Assembly: GCA_963855995.1 (NCBI GenBank)
Contig: OY979724.1
Location: 3,258,858-3,322,857, forward strand
Direction: 5' to 3'
Source of the DNA: Muricea muricata
Lineage: Eukaryota > Cnidaria > Anthozoa > Malacalcyonacea > Plexauridae
DNA: 64,000 nucleotides
Shown here piece by piece: positions 48,501-60,904 of the stretch (position 1 is the stretch's first letter; every line of letters begins with the position of its first letter). The translations under genes were made by a program, and so were the position numbers. The notes below the pieces were generated by a model that worked only from the letters and a program-made list of their open reading frames with translations, ran no database searches and had not been told where the DNA came from.

Positions 48501-50960
48501 TTACCTTCCGACGCACAAACCCACTCGGGTAATTTTTACTATAATTTTAAAAGCATACAAGTTAATTCATTTTTGTGATCTAATGAGTTGCTTGACTGTT
48601 CAAATGCATGCGGGTAAACACTTTTAAAAAGTCGCTAACTGACATTTTATCGTTTTTACAATCTAAATGAGTTGCTTGAGTCCGCTGTTCTGATTCAGTT
48701 GCAAGCTCGAAGCAGTTTTGACTATATACACTCTATAACCGCGTTGATAATATGCTAGAATGATAACCGATTGTCAGTAGAGATTAAAAGGAATTATCCG
48801 AGTAGAATATTGCAAAGAGACATCAGTTATTTGTTGTTTGAAGGCCAGTCAACAATATAGCACGAACGTACTACATTTTCAACTCATAGTCAACAACCCA
48901 AGCAGCTGGTAACAGTAAAGCCCGTAATCAATATCATGCGGCCCACTTGATATGTATGTCCGACATGCGGGAAAAATCAGTCGAGCAGCGAGACGCGTAA
49001 ACACGAGTAGTAATCCATGTTTGTATAATCCTGTAGTAGAAGTCGTTTAGACAAAGTGATTAAAGCAGGGGCGAGACTTGTAAACACACATCACGTTTTA
49101 ACCACGCACGTGAATTATTAACCGTGATAGATTCCAATTTCTGTCTTTTGAATGAAATGCAGGTGTGAAGATGTGCAAACAATTTGCCGCCGCGCATTTT
49201 GCAGATATTTTTCGAGTATATTAAGAACTGCTATAACGCGAGTAACGAATATATTTACATTGCGGGACTAAATCGTCGGGCTGGCTACGCTAGTGATTAT
49301 TGCTAATATATATTCACCTCTAAACTTGGAATTATCTCCCTAAAATAGTATCGACGGCACATAGCAAACATAGGCGGCAAGTTTATTTGCTAAAAAGACA
49401 GTTCTCTGAGTATCAGAGTCTAAATAGACAACAATCCATCATCCCTTGCGCGCTCATAGTTCACAGTTTACTGTTGGAAAGACAACCTTAATTTAAATAG
49501 CTGTATGCAGCCAAGCCCAAAATTGATCCTAGAAAACCTAGAAATTAAAGCAGGAGCTAATGCCATGCGCGGGAGCAATTATGCTGAAAATTAGAAATGT
49601 ATGTACTTTGAAGACGATTAATATTAAGGGTCTCCACAAACGTGTGTTTATTTTGTGGACGACGGTTTATTATCAGCAATTAACTTGTTATCGACGTGTA
49701 ATATGTTGTGGTGTCTATAAAACGATGGCGAAAACAAGCCTCTGTTTTGACCGTTTAACAATTCCGCTTCGCACACAAGTACAGTCGACCGATAAAAAGT
49801 TTTTAATAGTTTTAAAAAAATGTTTATCGACAAAAAACCCCACTTCTGTAAAGGACTTAAGTCCAAGACAACATGTTCGAACGATCATTATTTAAAATGT
49901 ATGATCATGGCTCGACAGGAAATGTTTTTATCTGGTTGTCACGATTCCTAATTTATCATAAACAGAATTCGGCGTGTGCTTTGAAAGGTATACCTTTGCA
50001 CGTTTCTTAATTTTAATGAGTTTTCTAATACGACTTAATGTGCGAATCATTAATTATTCAGTGTAAATGTTGAAAACAATTCTTCTATACAATAACTTTT
50101 TGCACAATATTTTACAATTCAACCAAGCGTACTTAAGAACCTCTTTTAAACATCAGTAATACATGGATTCGTGATGCTTACACTGACGTCTTAAAATATG
50201 TATACCAAATGATTTTGAGATCAGTGTAGCCAGCACATGCCAACTGAAAATTGTTATATAATATTGCTATATAATGAACAAGGGTCCTTTAAAGGAAGGC
50301 TCCTATTTTCACCTCCCAGCTAAAATTTTGACTAAAATTCCATCGTCCAAGTGCACAAATTCGATAGTTCTGACGGCTGTCTTGCTCAAATCTAATCTCA
50401 TTTCCGTTTTCCGTTGCTCCTGTTTTTCTTTTCATTTTTTATTCGGGCATGTGAACTTGCTATAAAAACTAGTCGACAGGAAACTTTGTTAACTTAACAC
50501 AGTGTTGAAAGTTGTGTACCAAAAATGACGTGTTTTGACTTCCAGTTAACTTTAAGCTTGGTTTAAGTTCTTAATTGGCGATAAGCTGTTTTAGACTGGT
50601 TAGCACGGTATTATTTTAAAACTGATTGAAGTTAAGACCTTCATAAAAAATATGGATTATACATTGTAGTAAGACAATCATGGATCTGTAATTGTGTAAA
50701 TTCCCGTGCAAAGAAGAGAATGAATGAAAACCATGGGGTATTTTGTCTACTTTGCACAAATGTACAGTATATATAAAAAAAAAGTATAGGATATTTATAG
50801 TTCCAATTGAAGAATATTTGTTCATTTTCATGCTGCTCATATGTTTCACATTGTGAATGCTCTTGTATAAAAAATTCAGAATGTTTGTCATCATGGAAAA
50901 TCAAGAAATTATTCTAAGCTGAAAAATTATTATAGGCTGGAGTTGCTATACTACTCTTTT
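45600..50960. other. AT-rich intergenic sequence, no gene recognised
   Basis: Open frames here are short, lack homology that I recognise, and lack convincing splice signals. A weak 47-codon open block on the minus strand at 48386-48540 and another at 47650-48027 were considered and not accepted. A motif CTGATGAAGATCC..GATTCGAAA-like text sits at 46553-46600. Confidence 0.45.
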
Positions 50961-50972
50961 GAATGTGAAATA

Positions 50973-51139
50973 TATTTCTAGACTTGGACGTTTTTTTATG
51001 TAATGGGAACTTAACATAAAGAGCGGATCCTGTTGTTTTAAAATGCAAACGCTCGCCGTCTATTCGGCTATATTTAATACAACAAGGCCGAGCTGAACTC
51101 GTCTTGTAAACATTACATAAATTCCAAGTCTAGAAATAC
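50973..51139. mobile_element. palindromic MITE with TATTTCTAGACTTGGA ends
   Basis: Left TATTTCTAGACTTGGAC and TTATGTAATG. Right inverse CATTACATAAATTCCAAG, then TCTAGAAATA. About 167 bp. Confidence 0.65.
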
Positions 51140-52560
51140 CTGTATACTTCCTATTAAAAAAGTGGCACTTGCATAGCAACGGAAATATAAAGATGATGCA
51201 GCCATGCAGCATAAAGGTATAAAAACAGGAAAGGAAAGATAATAACACCATAATTTTGTGTTACGAGTCGTCCTCGTTGCCATGTTGAAACATGTCAAAT
51301 CAGGCTTGACTTAATAGTTGAATTTTCAACTTGTCCAATTTGTTGGCCCACTGAAGCCATTGCTTTTGTCATGTTTTCTAAAACGACGGCTATGACGTTA
51401 GCTCTAAAGACAATCGTATCTTAGGTCCATACGGTCAGTTTAAGCTATCCCACTTAATACGAGTTAATACCCACGCTTCACGTGGTTGGCTAGTAGAAAG
51501 CTTAAGATCTAATTGGCTTCGAGCACAAAATGCGTTAGAATTTTGTTATTTTTAAATTTCCACTCGTCTTTGCAATCACGTGCTGTAAAATACAGGTATC
51601 CTATAAATTTCGCTAAATTTACTACAAAAATTTCAAGTGATATCATAGTAAAAATGTGCAGTACAGAAAAACAACGATGTACCACGAGGCAATGGCGCGG
51701 GTGCGTGGAAAGATATAAAAAGATAGCACTGAAGGATTGATAAACAATATATGACGTGCTTTTCAGTCAAATCTTGAAAAGCTTGCAAATATCAACTCGT
51801 CGATATTAGCTATATTAAAGAAATAATCATATAATTCGCCCATAAGTACTGATAGAAGGGCAAAAAACCCGAATGTTTAACAATATTTGATAGCTGACGC
51901 ACAACTCCCATGATTTATATTAAAATTTTATCTTTTTTAGTAAGGAACGATTTCCTCGGTGAAAGTGAACTGCAATTCCATAATTGATGTCTCGAACCGT
52001 CTTAGGCTGCATGCGTTCAGTGAAAAGCATATATGTGACATGAAAACGCATGTTTCAAAATCTTAAAACTACGAAAAAAACTGATCAGAGAAATTAACTG
52101 CTTTCGTTCGTCAAACTTCCCGCCGGCGAAAAGTCTCGGAATTTCGGCGGATGTCTCGCTGAAGCATTATTTGGGTCGTAAATATCTCTCAAGAATTTAC
52201 ATCAGTTTCCGACTGTTTCAATATATTTACGTGCACCTTTGACATCACAACCTATTCATTGCCGACGTTAGTTTGTGCTTTTTTGAATATTTGACAGTTT
52301 AGTGGCTAGCGTTGTAAAATATAAATAGTACTTATCAGACTGTGTACATTTATACATGCATGCACGCATGCACGAGAACATAACCGTCGCTTATTGTGTA
52401 AGATTTTAGATACTGTCAACGATACCGTTATCTGCATTCAATTTCCCCGCGTTTCGACGCAGAAAACTATCATGCGGACTTGCGAAGTACAAAGTCACGC
52501 GAAGCTTTCACATGTGCATGTCCCTGCAATATTGGAAAACTACTGGGACATTTGGCCGGC
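51140..52560. other. AT-rich intergenic sequence
   Basis: No gene recognised. An open frame at 52394-52620 on the plus strand has ordinary composition but runs into a MITE and matches nothing that I know. Confidence 0.4.
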
Positions 52561-52569
52561 TTTAGATTG

Positions 52570-52958
52570 TCATCATTCTAATTCAATAGATGATCCCGGC
52601 TATAAACTACGACGAAATAAATCACCATGTAGGTGGAAGGAGCATCTCAAAATTGCAAAATTTGGCGGCAAAATATTCTATAATGCGGAAAATATAGACC
52701 TGGAAGTTTCCAAACTTTGATATATTTGACTTTGTATTGTGCGCGGAATTTTTAACAACTTCCTCTTAGAAGTGGTTATTTTTCCGCGTGTCATACAAAA
52801 CTGACACAAAATTTGCAAAATTGCAAAGCTATATTTTCCACGTTTTAATTCCAACATTTCTCGACCAGACTTTGCAATTTTAATCATAACAAGATGCTCT
52901 TCAGTCTCAGCTGCATGTGGTGATGGATCAAAACTTAAGTCTCTTTGTCCATTCACCG
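52570..52958. mobile_element. palindromic MITE family A, copy 3
   Basis: Core arms GGAGCATCTCAAAATTGCAA and inverse TTGCAATTTTAATCATAACA-AGATGCTC, plus AATATAGACC / GCTATATTTTCC. The right edge GTCCATTC resembles the GTCCATTG end of the other copies. The left edge is approximate. Confidence 0.6.
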
Positions 52959-53502
52959 CGAAACAACCGTAACCTCGCTTCGAGTGGTTTTATCTAGTTG
53001 AAATAAACTGCCAAACAATGTGATTAGATAAAATTAATCGCCCCCAGCGAGCTAGCGATCTTAGTCCAGCTGGAAGCATCAATTAGACCAGATGTGGCAC
53101 GATCGGGAAACGCTTTTCGACGGCAATTTTTAGTACTTGGCTGTGCACAGCTTTATGCATAAATAGCGTTGTAGGTGCTGAGCATTCGTTCAAGATTGCA
53201 CGAGTAAGTTTTTCAAAATTGTCAAGATCTGGATAAAATCACCAACTGCTTGCAGTGGCAGTGAAAGTCGATTAAAAACGTTGTTTCTTATACGTCACTC
53301 AAAGGCTGTGTATATAATTATGATGGTTATGACAAAGGGGATATTTTGAAAGAGAATGGCTTGAAAGGCATTATCACTCTCTGCTGAATTCATATCTGAG
53401 CGATAAGGTTTTAACACAGAGTATAAGTTGTTTTTAGACCCCAACCACTGACGTTACTGAAAGGGAGGCTGGGAGAAATACCCAGTCTATGTTAACAAAC
53501 CA

Positions 53503-53638
53503 GGCCTCTACAGATTGTGCTAGTAAAGTTTAAAAAATGTTTCCACAAACGTTGCTCAAAAGTTTCCGACGTATTCAATGAAAGGATCAAAAGAATATTA
53601 ATCGAAAGAAAGTTGCCTAGCACAATCCGATAGAGGCC
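53503..53638. mobile_element. 136-bp MITE with GGCCTCTA ends
   Basis: Left GGCCTCTACAGATTGTGCTA, right inverse TAGCACAATCCGATAGAGGCC. Arms of about 21 bp, unpaired centre. Confidence 0.7.
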
Positions 53639-53869
53639 GATACCAAGATGTTGTAAAAACGTCATTTGTACCTCAAAAGCAACTTTTATCACATGACTTA
53701 TAATTTTAGTAGGAGGGTTGTACCTCCCAAGCCATTCCCTCAATATACTCTGGAAAACATGACTCAGGTTTTGAAAGCAAGCAAGCTATTAAAAGAGATT
53801 ACATTAAGTTCTCGTTTTCTACTGGCGTCAGAGGCACGCCTGCTGCAACGTCAACAAAAAAGGTAGAGC

Positions 53870-55145
53870 AATATACGACCGATCAGACGCTCCGAATATT
53901 ACCCTCTCCACTTGAGGAGCATAATGTGTTTTTTCTAACCAAAGCGCGCAAACGACTCCATGTATTAAAAGATGATGATCAACAAAAACTCGGAAGAAAC
54001 ATTACCACACCTCTGTACCTTCAAGGACCACGCTATTTTTACCAAAAATGTCTTATCTTCTAACACTGGACTGAACGTTTTCAAAAAAAACATTGTGAAT
54101 TAATGCATTCAGTTACAATATAAGAGTAATACATTAATCACATATTAAAGCTTTAATGTGCATTATTATATGGCTGAGACAAATGACGCACGCTGATTGG
54201 TTGATTAGCGGTCTGGAAAAGATCATCTTGCCCGCTCAAGAAAATCATCTTGAAACCTTGGCCGACCGATAGTTTCAGCAGATATAAGATAAAGAAGCAC
54301 TTCACATAAAACGACGTGAATGTGTTCTAAATAATGGCCTTAAGGCAAGCAAAGAATTGCAATTATTTAATTGTGATTAGTTAAAATGAACAAAATAACG
54401 CTTTAGAAATGATGGCTTTGATTCTTAGTTGTTTATTGCTTACGCGTAACTTGCGCACGCTATTTAAAATTCTTGTACACGTAACTGTTTTAACCTATTC
54501 TTGTAAGCTTTTCTGCTGAAGATAAATCAAATCGATTCGAAATATACAGTTTAAATTAAATTGTGTACTTTTACTATGCGTACGTCATTCGGGATAACTC
54601 TTGTCTTAAAATCATCTTGCCCTCTCAAGACATTCATCTTGCCCGCTCGCGTAAACATTGCACAAATAAAATTTTAAAGGAAATTAAAACTTATTATGCC
54701 GTGTAATGACGACGAAAATCACTCCCCGAGCGAGTTTTACTATCCTGAACAAACAAATGACCCAAATAAATACGGCTGAACGTTCAGCAGCGAAAGCGTT
54801 TTTTGGTCTTTTCTACAAAGTCTCAAGAAACTGCAATCCAACAAAGCCATATAATAAATCCCTTATTAACCTCGTCGTTTGCTCGGTCTGTACGGTCTGA
54901 TTCAAAATGACAGGGTAGCAAGGAATAGAATTTTAAGTGATCATTGCCAATGACGAGTAAAAACTATAAAGAAATATATTGCTTTTAATTCTTGAATCCT
55001 GTATAGTATAACCACATTTTCCGTCTTTACTATCATACGTTGTCTTTTCCTTTGTGCAACTCGCTTTAACTTTGTAATTGTGTTTATAATTTGGAAGTTG
55101 AGTGGGGGGGGGGGGGAGATCATCTGCCCAGATAGGAAGAGTAGA
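53870..55145. other. AT-rich intergenic sequence
   Basis: No gene recognised. CATCTTGCCCGCTCAAGAA-type phrases repeat at 54225 and 54610. A G-run lies at about 55103-55117. Confidence 0.4.
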
Positions 55146-55152
55146 ATTTTTA

Positions 55153-55378
55153 CAGGGACCGCGGAGCGGGGTGGCTGGCTGGGCTAAAGCCCCACCAATA
55201 ATTTTTGTTCAATACATATGTTTGCATTAAAAATATAAGAATCGAGGCAAAAACTATATGCCACTTCATCATGATTGTTGAAATTAGAAGTGTTTCCAGG
55301 CATGTCAGGGCTTTTGATATCCCCGTACCTTCGATGCTCGATTAGCCCCACCAATAAAAAACCGCTCCGCGGTCCCTG
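55153..55378. mobile_element. 226-bp MITE with CAGGGACCGCGGAGCGG ends
   Basis: Ends CAGGGACCGCGGAGCGG and CCGCTCCGCGGTCCCTG are exact inverse copies. AGCCCCACCAATAA occurs near both ends in direct orientation. CAGGG ends suggest hAT, but no 8-bp duplication is visible. Confidence 0.75.
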
Positions 55379-56239
55379 TTTTAATCAAGTAGGACGGTCA
55401 GAATGTTTAAGGATTTTTGAACTAAAAATTGCCTCCCTATAAAATATGGCTCACTGGTTAGTATTTTTAATAAAGAAAGTAGTACATTACTATAAACCAG
55501 TGTTGTATATACAAGTCAGTAATCACCCTCTATTGCGAGCTTGCATCTCTACCACTGGTCGGTTTATACAACACTGGATAAGTGATAATATTTTCCTTAT
55601 TAGAACATAAAAACTGATTTTTCTATCTTACGAGAAGTGCCTGGGTAGGCGGCCGAGGATTCCACTGATACGACGACAACAGGGACTTCACCGCCCCTTC
55701 ACGTTTTAACAAGGGCCAAATATCAATACAAGTCAATCTTACACAGTCTGTGTTAATAAATTAACATTTTGTTTAATTTTTTGTCTTCATGCTGCACAGA
55801 TCTGTATATTTTAGAATATGCATAGATTACTGAATAAAGAGAGCAAACTTATCGACAAGATGGCAGACGATATCTATAGAACGGACAGGCAGTCGGTAGC
55901 CGATATATTTATCTCGTTTGTTTTACAGACATCCAAATATATAAATACAAAATGAGCAAATCATGATTGGTTAAGAACACGATGGTTTAGCACTAACAGA
56001 GAAACCCAAAGTTAAAAAGGATGTTAATTTCATTTGCCAAAATATTTTTTGTTACCTGTTTTGACTTTAAAACCCTTTAGCTAGCACGTTTACGTACTGT
56101 CATGCTGAATTGTCATGTGCAATTCAAGTGTGTATTAATTATTTATTCTCTTACAGTATGTTTTCAGTCACAATTAATAAGTTTGCTTATGCATAATGTT
56201 GTTTTTCACGAATGTCATTGCTAATGATAATTATATTGT

Positions 56240-56570
56240 GGCCATTTGCATCGGTAAAAATATTGCTCTACGGTGAAGGCATTGAAAAATAAAATGCTCT
56301 TGATTTTATAGTTTCGACTATATTCTGTTATGCATGATAATCGGGCAGCTCCACCATGCAGAGGGCTTGCATTTTGCAACGGTAAAATATCGCTACACGC
56401 TATCTTTTAAAAACGAAAATACTATAGCTACTATAGCTGGCTCTTGATTTTATAATTTCGACTATGCATGATAATCAGGCAGCCCCGCCATGCAGAGGAC
56501 TTGCAACGGTAAAAATATCGCTAGCTTTTAAAAAAAGAAATTACTAGCTGTTGATTTTATGATTCGTGCA
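56240..56570 (+). repeat. about 160-bp direct tandem repeat, 2-2.5 copies
   Basis: Units with CGGTAAAAATAT(T/C)GCT, GATTTTATAGTTTCGACTAT, GCATGATAATCGGGCAGC and CCATGCAGAGG. No coding signal. Confidence 0.65.
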
Positions 56571-58240
56571 GTTTTGTTTGTGGCAAGCTGTTTGCGGAGC
56601 ACTTTTTCTGCATAATTATTATGTAATTAAAATTTCTGCTACGTGATGCATTAAAACTCATGCAAAGTTAATTCGACTGCTAATGCTTAACTGCTTCTTT
56701 AGAATTAGCCCTGTCCGCCGATGGCTGGGCTGGCTTTCTTAACCGACGCTATAGGCCATTCCATGCTACATACACAACCTAGAAGCCTCTCTTGCTTACT
56801 ATAAACACCGCTTAAAAGGTAGGTCCCCTCCTGAATATTTGAAGATACTTAAGTTTCAACTCATGCACTGCAACATTAATTACTCATGCATTACCATATG
56901 AGCTGATACCTCATTTTGAAATAAACAAACGTCACTTTAAAGCATGTATTTTGCACGAAATTGGCCTTTTTTTAATTCACGGAACGTTTTGTGATTCTTT
57001 CAAAAACCTCTCTATGACTATGTTCTTCACACAGTTTTAGCCAACGACAATTACAAGTCAAACTAATGCTGGACGAGATCATTTAGTAGTAGAAAAAATT
57101 AATAAACTGTACGAAAAAGTCAAACATTATTAATAGTTGTATAATGGCACACTTGCTAATGTGATTAGGCATAGCTTCGTTCTACTTAAATAGCACGTAT
57201 AGCTTCATATTATTATAAAGACAGACGACGCCTTATAGGGTATAATTGATGGGATAGCTTTATAACTAGGGATAAATATAAAATTGCTTTATTAAGTATT
57301 TCTATGCCGAAATAACTGGAAATTTACAGTAGCCATGCAGGCAAAAAGTAAACTCATTTTTAGTTTATGAGCAAATCCAACCGGCACTATGGGCGAATGT
57401 TTATTTACTTAATTTTTTAGGACAAAAAGGGATTCCGCACTTTGTCAGTACGATACCGCAACAAGTAGATTCGCTCAAAAATTAAGCTATAATGCTGCCA
57501 ATACCGACTCAAACATACGGTATTATAAATTATAGTCACTCTCGAGTATAATACATGTAGCTATGCTTTTGGCGGAAACAAGTGGCCAATCTTTAACAAA
57601 CACAATTCATGTTCCAAATTATAATATCTTTATTAAATATAACACATAAGAAATTATTATGTACAAATTCATTGAAATTTCACAGAATTTATTTAACACC
57701 TAGCCGGTCCAAGGAATTGTCAAAGTTCAAATCCACTTTTCAAAACTAAAAGTGGAGTATAAAAGATGTCAAAGGACTAAATGTCACAGGCAAAAGCGGA
57801 TTCATGCTTTGTTATCTGCTTCAAAATATATATATACTGTCAATCATCGCAAAACATCTGCTAAGCTTAACATACATTGGCCGAGTTAATGTATGGCGGC
57901 GCAGCATGAAGTTGCTTTCTACTGACTTTTACTTTGGAATGACAATACAATTGATTAAGTTACTAAAACCTAAAGGTATCGTTTCATTTAGGTTTACCTA
58001 AGCAGTACAATGTCATATTAGAGGCCGCATATCTCGCTCGTCCGTCCCATCTAAAACCACATTGTCATTCAAGAACAATTCGTTCAAATGTCCGTTGCGA
58101 TGCCAATTTACACCTATAAGGCCCCGTCTTTTTGTGAAACAGAATTGACATATAATTGCTATATGTCTAGGTTTTGATTCAAAACCTCAGTACCAATCTT
58201 TTAGCTTCGTATTTCTTTCTGCTAAACGTTTGTCATTTGG
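56570..58240. other. AT-rich intergenic sequence downstream of the 58.3 kb gene
   Basis: No gene recognised. AATAAA-type signals on the minus strand (TTTATT on plus) occur at about 57629 and 57688 and could serve the 58.3 kb gene. Confidence 0.4.
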
Positions 58241-58242
58241 CA

Positions 58243-58271
58243 TTTAACGGCCGTTCTCGTCGACCGTTAAA
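58243..58271 (-). promoter_or_regulatory. hairpin just downstream of the 58.3 kb gene
   Basis: Perfect 8-bp stem TTTAACGG / CCGTTAAA with a 13-nt loop, starting 26 bp past the stop codon. It is not a histone-type 3' stem-loop. Role unknown. Confidence 0.35.
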
Positions 58272-58296
58272 CCCAATTAAAACAACGTCTACGTGA

Positions 58297-58575
58297 CTAT
58301 CGAAATGCACCGCCGAACACCGCACTATTGGCTTTCTTCCATAGGTCGTCGTACATCGATTGCTGAGCAGATTCGAACAGGAATTTCTCAATGTCCGTAG
58401 CGGATTTCTTTAAAAAAGTTCCTCGGCGTCGGGAGGCTGGACAGCTTTCATCACTACAAAGTTCCTCCGCCGTACGTATTAACTGCTCGACATCCTTGGC
58501 TGCCTTGCTTCTGCAGACGTCGCTCAAGTCCACGTAGACACAGGAGCTTTTGTTCGTTACGTTTCTTGAGTTCAT
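58297..58575 (-). CDS. intronless 92-aa protein, unknown family
   Basis: A complete frame from ATG (58575, context AGAAATGA with A at -3) to TAG. I do not recognise the family. Visible: no signal peptide or membrane segment. Residues about 11-41 have an acidic/Cys-containing helix-prone start (VYVDLSDVCRSKAAKDVEQL), then a basic patch SRRRGTFLKKS, then a C-terminal helix-prone tail IEKFLFESAQQSMYDDLWKK ending AVFGGAFR. Codon use is mixed and the local GC is higher than the surrounding sequence. A TATA box, inverted CCAAT and CRE-like site stand at the expected distances upstream on the same strand, which strongly supports a real gene. A compact intronless inducible or regulatory gene is one reading. 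That is inference. Confidence 0.72.
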   Translation of the reverse strand: MNSRNVTNKSSCVYVDLSDVCRSKAAKDVEQLIRTAEELCSDESCPASRRRGTFLKKSATDIEKFLFESAQQSMYDDLWKKANSAVFGGAFR

Positions 58576-58674
58576 TTCTGTTAGTATATCTCTGTGGTTT
58601 TCTTAGTTTTTCCTAGCGTTGTAGACGGCAATACAGTCGTAAGTTGTGTTCCGTTAGTCAGTTACATCAGCACA

Positions 58675-58812
58675 CGCTTGAAATACAAGTCGACTTGAGC
58701 CGTCTTTATATAGGAAATAAATACCCAGCATACTCGTTCGTCATGCTAATTTTCCGCGCGTCGGCGAACACGCGCTATCAACGCCCATTGGCTCAGCGCA
58801 CGCGACGTCATC
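58675..58812 (-). promoter_or_regulatory. TATA/CCAAT/CRE-like promoter of the 58.3 kb gene
   Basis: On the minus strand: TATATAAAG at 58704-58712, CCAAT at 58787-58791, and TGACGTC at 58804-58810. An octamer-like ATGCTAAT lies at 58743-58750 (plus) and TTTTCCGCGC at 58750-58759. The start site is predicted near 58675-58682, giving a 5' UTR of about 100 nt. Confidence 0.6.
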
Positions 58813-58869
58813 TTCGGAAATTAGCGGTAGCAACTGTCGTCACTGACCGGCACACGTTAGATTTATGAG

Positions 58870-60890
58870 CTGGATTTTCAGCTGCCTTAATAGTTTTTTA
58901 TTTTATTGCATGCAGGGCGATGATACAGTGAAGGCGTGGGGGGAAAATAAGACGCCCGCCTTCTAATTTTTCGCCTAAAAAGAGCTTGATTTGTTAACGA
59001 GCTCGTACGGCGAAAATTGTTGACATTCGACGGTGTTGAAACCACTGAAACCTCAATATCAATAGTTTAAGCTTGCGTCTGAAGAAACACAAAGGTTGAG
59101 ATAGATGTAAAATCAGCTTAGTTCAGAAAACATAACTGACAGCTTATTGCCACTTTGGTTTGTGAGATAAAAAAAAGTCCTCAATCACATGTAAACAGAG
59201 CAACAGCAAAAAAGCTTGAATATATATATATACATATATATCTATTGCAATACTAGTGTATTTGTGTCTTTGAGGCTGTTCATTTTGTGTGGAAAACATT
59301 TGCTGACATGCATTATACCGATAAGCAGCGTATCGATATTAGAATGAAACGATATTAGCACGAAGCTCGATAGCGTGCCAAAATATCAAAATAATTTGCA
59401 TAACAGAATATATACTTCTTGCATTTTAATTCACTGCTGTTTGAATGGAATACATAATTAATTATCGGAACAGACCACATATAATATTAAAAGTTTGTCA
59501 TACAATTTCGTTCTGCATGATAGAAGGTATTTTAAGGCCTTACTACTTTTGAATTTTGCCACTGGATACGACCGCCTGTTTGCAGAATAACATGTTAATT
59601 ATTGTAGAAATGAGTTTGAAATAGTTATTTTTTCTCTTGTAGGTCTTCAGACATTATATCGACTCCAGCGGTATTTTGGATAATGTTAAGAGCATACTCA
59701 CTTAAAATTCGTCCCAGCCCACTCAAAAGGTGCCCTCTATCAAGCGAACACCTACTCGCATTGCATAAGCTTCTTCATTTATCGACAGCTTGTCAATTTA
59801 CATGTATTTTTCCTATGCTTGTCCGCCGCTCTACGAACTCTAAACCACAATAAAACGTTGCGATATCAAATGCTTTAAGTCTTCACGATTGATAGAGGTT
59901 GATATAGTGTGGAAACAGGAGTTAGTTTTCGTACATTAATTATTAGTTTTAATATTTTGACATCATCAAAATTAGCCACATTTTGCCTTGGTCTATATAT
60001 TTTAGGACTTCTGTATGTTGTCTAAAAAGTTAATGATGTCGGATAACAAACTTCTTGTCCTATAAAGAATAATATATAATTCGCTGTACAATAGAAATTT
60101 TTGTTTTCATGAAAACTATAAACTCAACCAGGTTGCAATGTCGTGCCCTAACCACTCTCACTTATAAGAGGTGTTGTCACGGCCCACGGAGTACAGTCAA
60201 AGACCACGTGAAACATAAATTCTATTTTTATTTTTGGAGTGAACGTAATGTCAATTTTTTTTATTAACAAGCGTTGCTATCGACTATTGTTGCCTAAGTC
60301 GGCTATCTAACACAACACCCACACTTCATTTAGTGTTTAAGAACAGGAAATAGTTTTCTACGCCAGACGTCGTTGGTACGAAAGGTAAATAGCGCTATAT
60401 CCACTGGATAGAGATTTTAAAACTTTTTAAACATGCTCAGTAACTGGTAAAACCCATATCAAGGTTCAGTACTTTCGAGTTGAAGTTGCTTTTTATTTCT
60501 TGTGAGTCAATACCGTTGGTTTCATTGCTCTAACGGCCTTTTTTCGGCAGTTGAAAAAAGTCACTTCCGGTGGATAACGCAATCCACCTTTCGTACAACC
60601 AACCACTCACTTCTCCGACAGTCTCACTCATCTATACTGTCAAGCCTATACTACTATTAGATCTCTCATAGAGTATAGTTTAGTTTTAACATCATATGTT
60701 GCTTTTTCCTTTTGAGAAATACAGCAATTGTAAAATTTTCAATTTATTTTCGAAAATTTTTACCTTCATTGATTCAAACCTTTTCAGTTTTAGAGCAGGA
60801 AACACATTTATATTTGCAAAAATATAAGAAATTTTTGATAAATTTTCATGTCCTTTAAAAAGTTCACCAGGCTGTAATACCTGTACTATA
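58870..60890. other. AT-rich intergenic sequence
   Basis: No gene, long inverted repeat or array recognised. A short (TA)-rich run lies at about 59219-59243. Confidence 0.45.
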
Positions 60891-60904
60891 CGAGCAAGAA
60901 TCCA

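Noticed and set aside
48386-48540. Minus-strand open block with PEWVCASEGKGDLSKY and a GTTAGT donor-like end
   Set aside because: No usable acceptor (TAA directly in frame upstream), no recognisable family, single isolated block.
52394-52720. 108-residue plus-strand frame
   Set aside because: Its C-terminal third lies inside MITE family A copy 3, and the rest matches nothing recognised.
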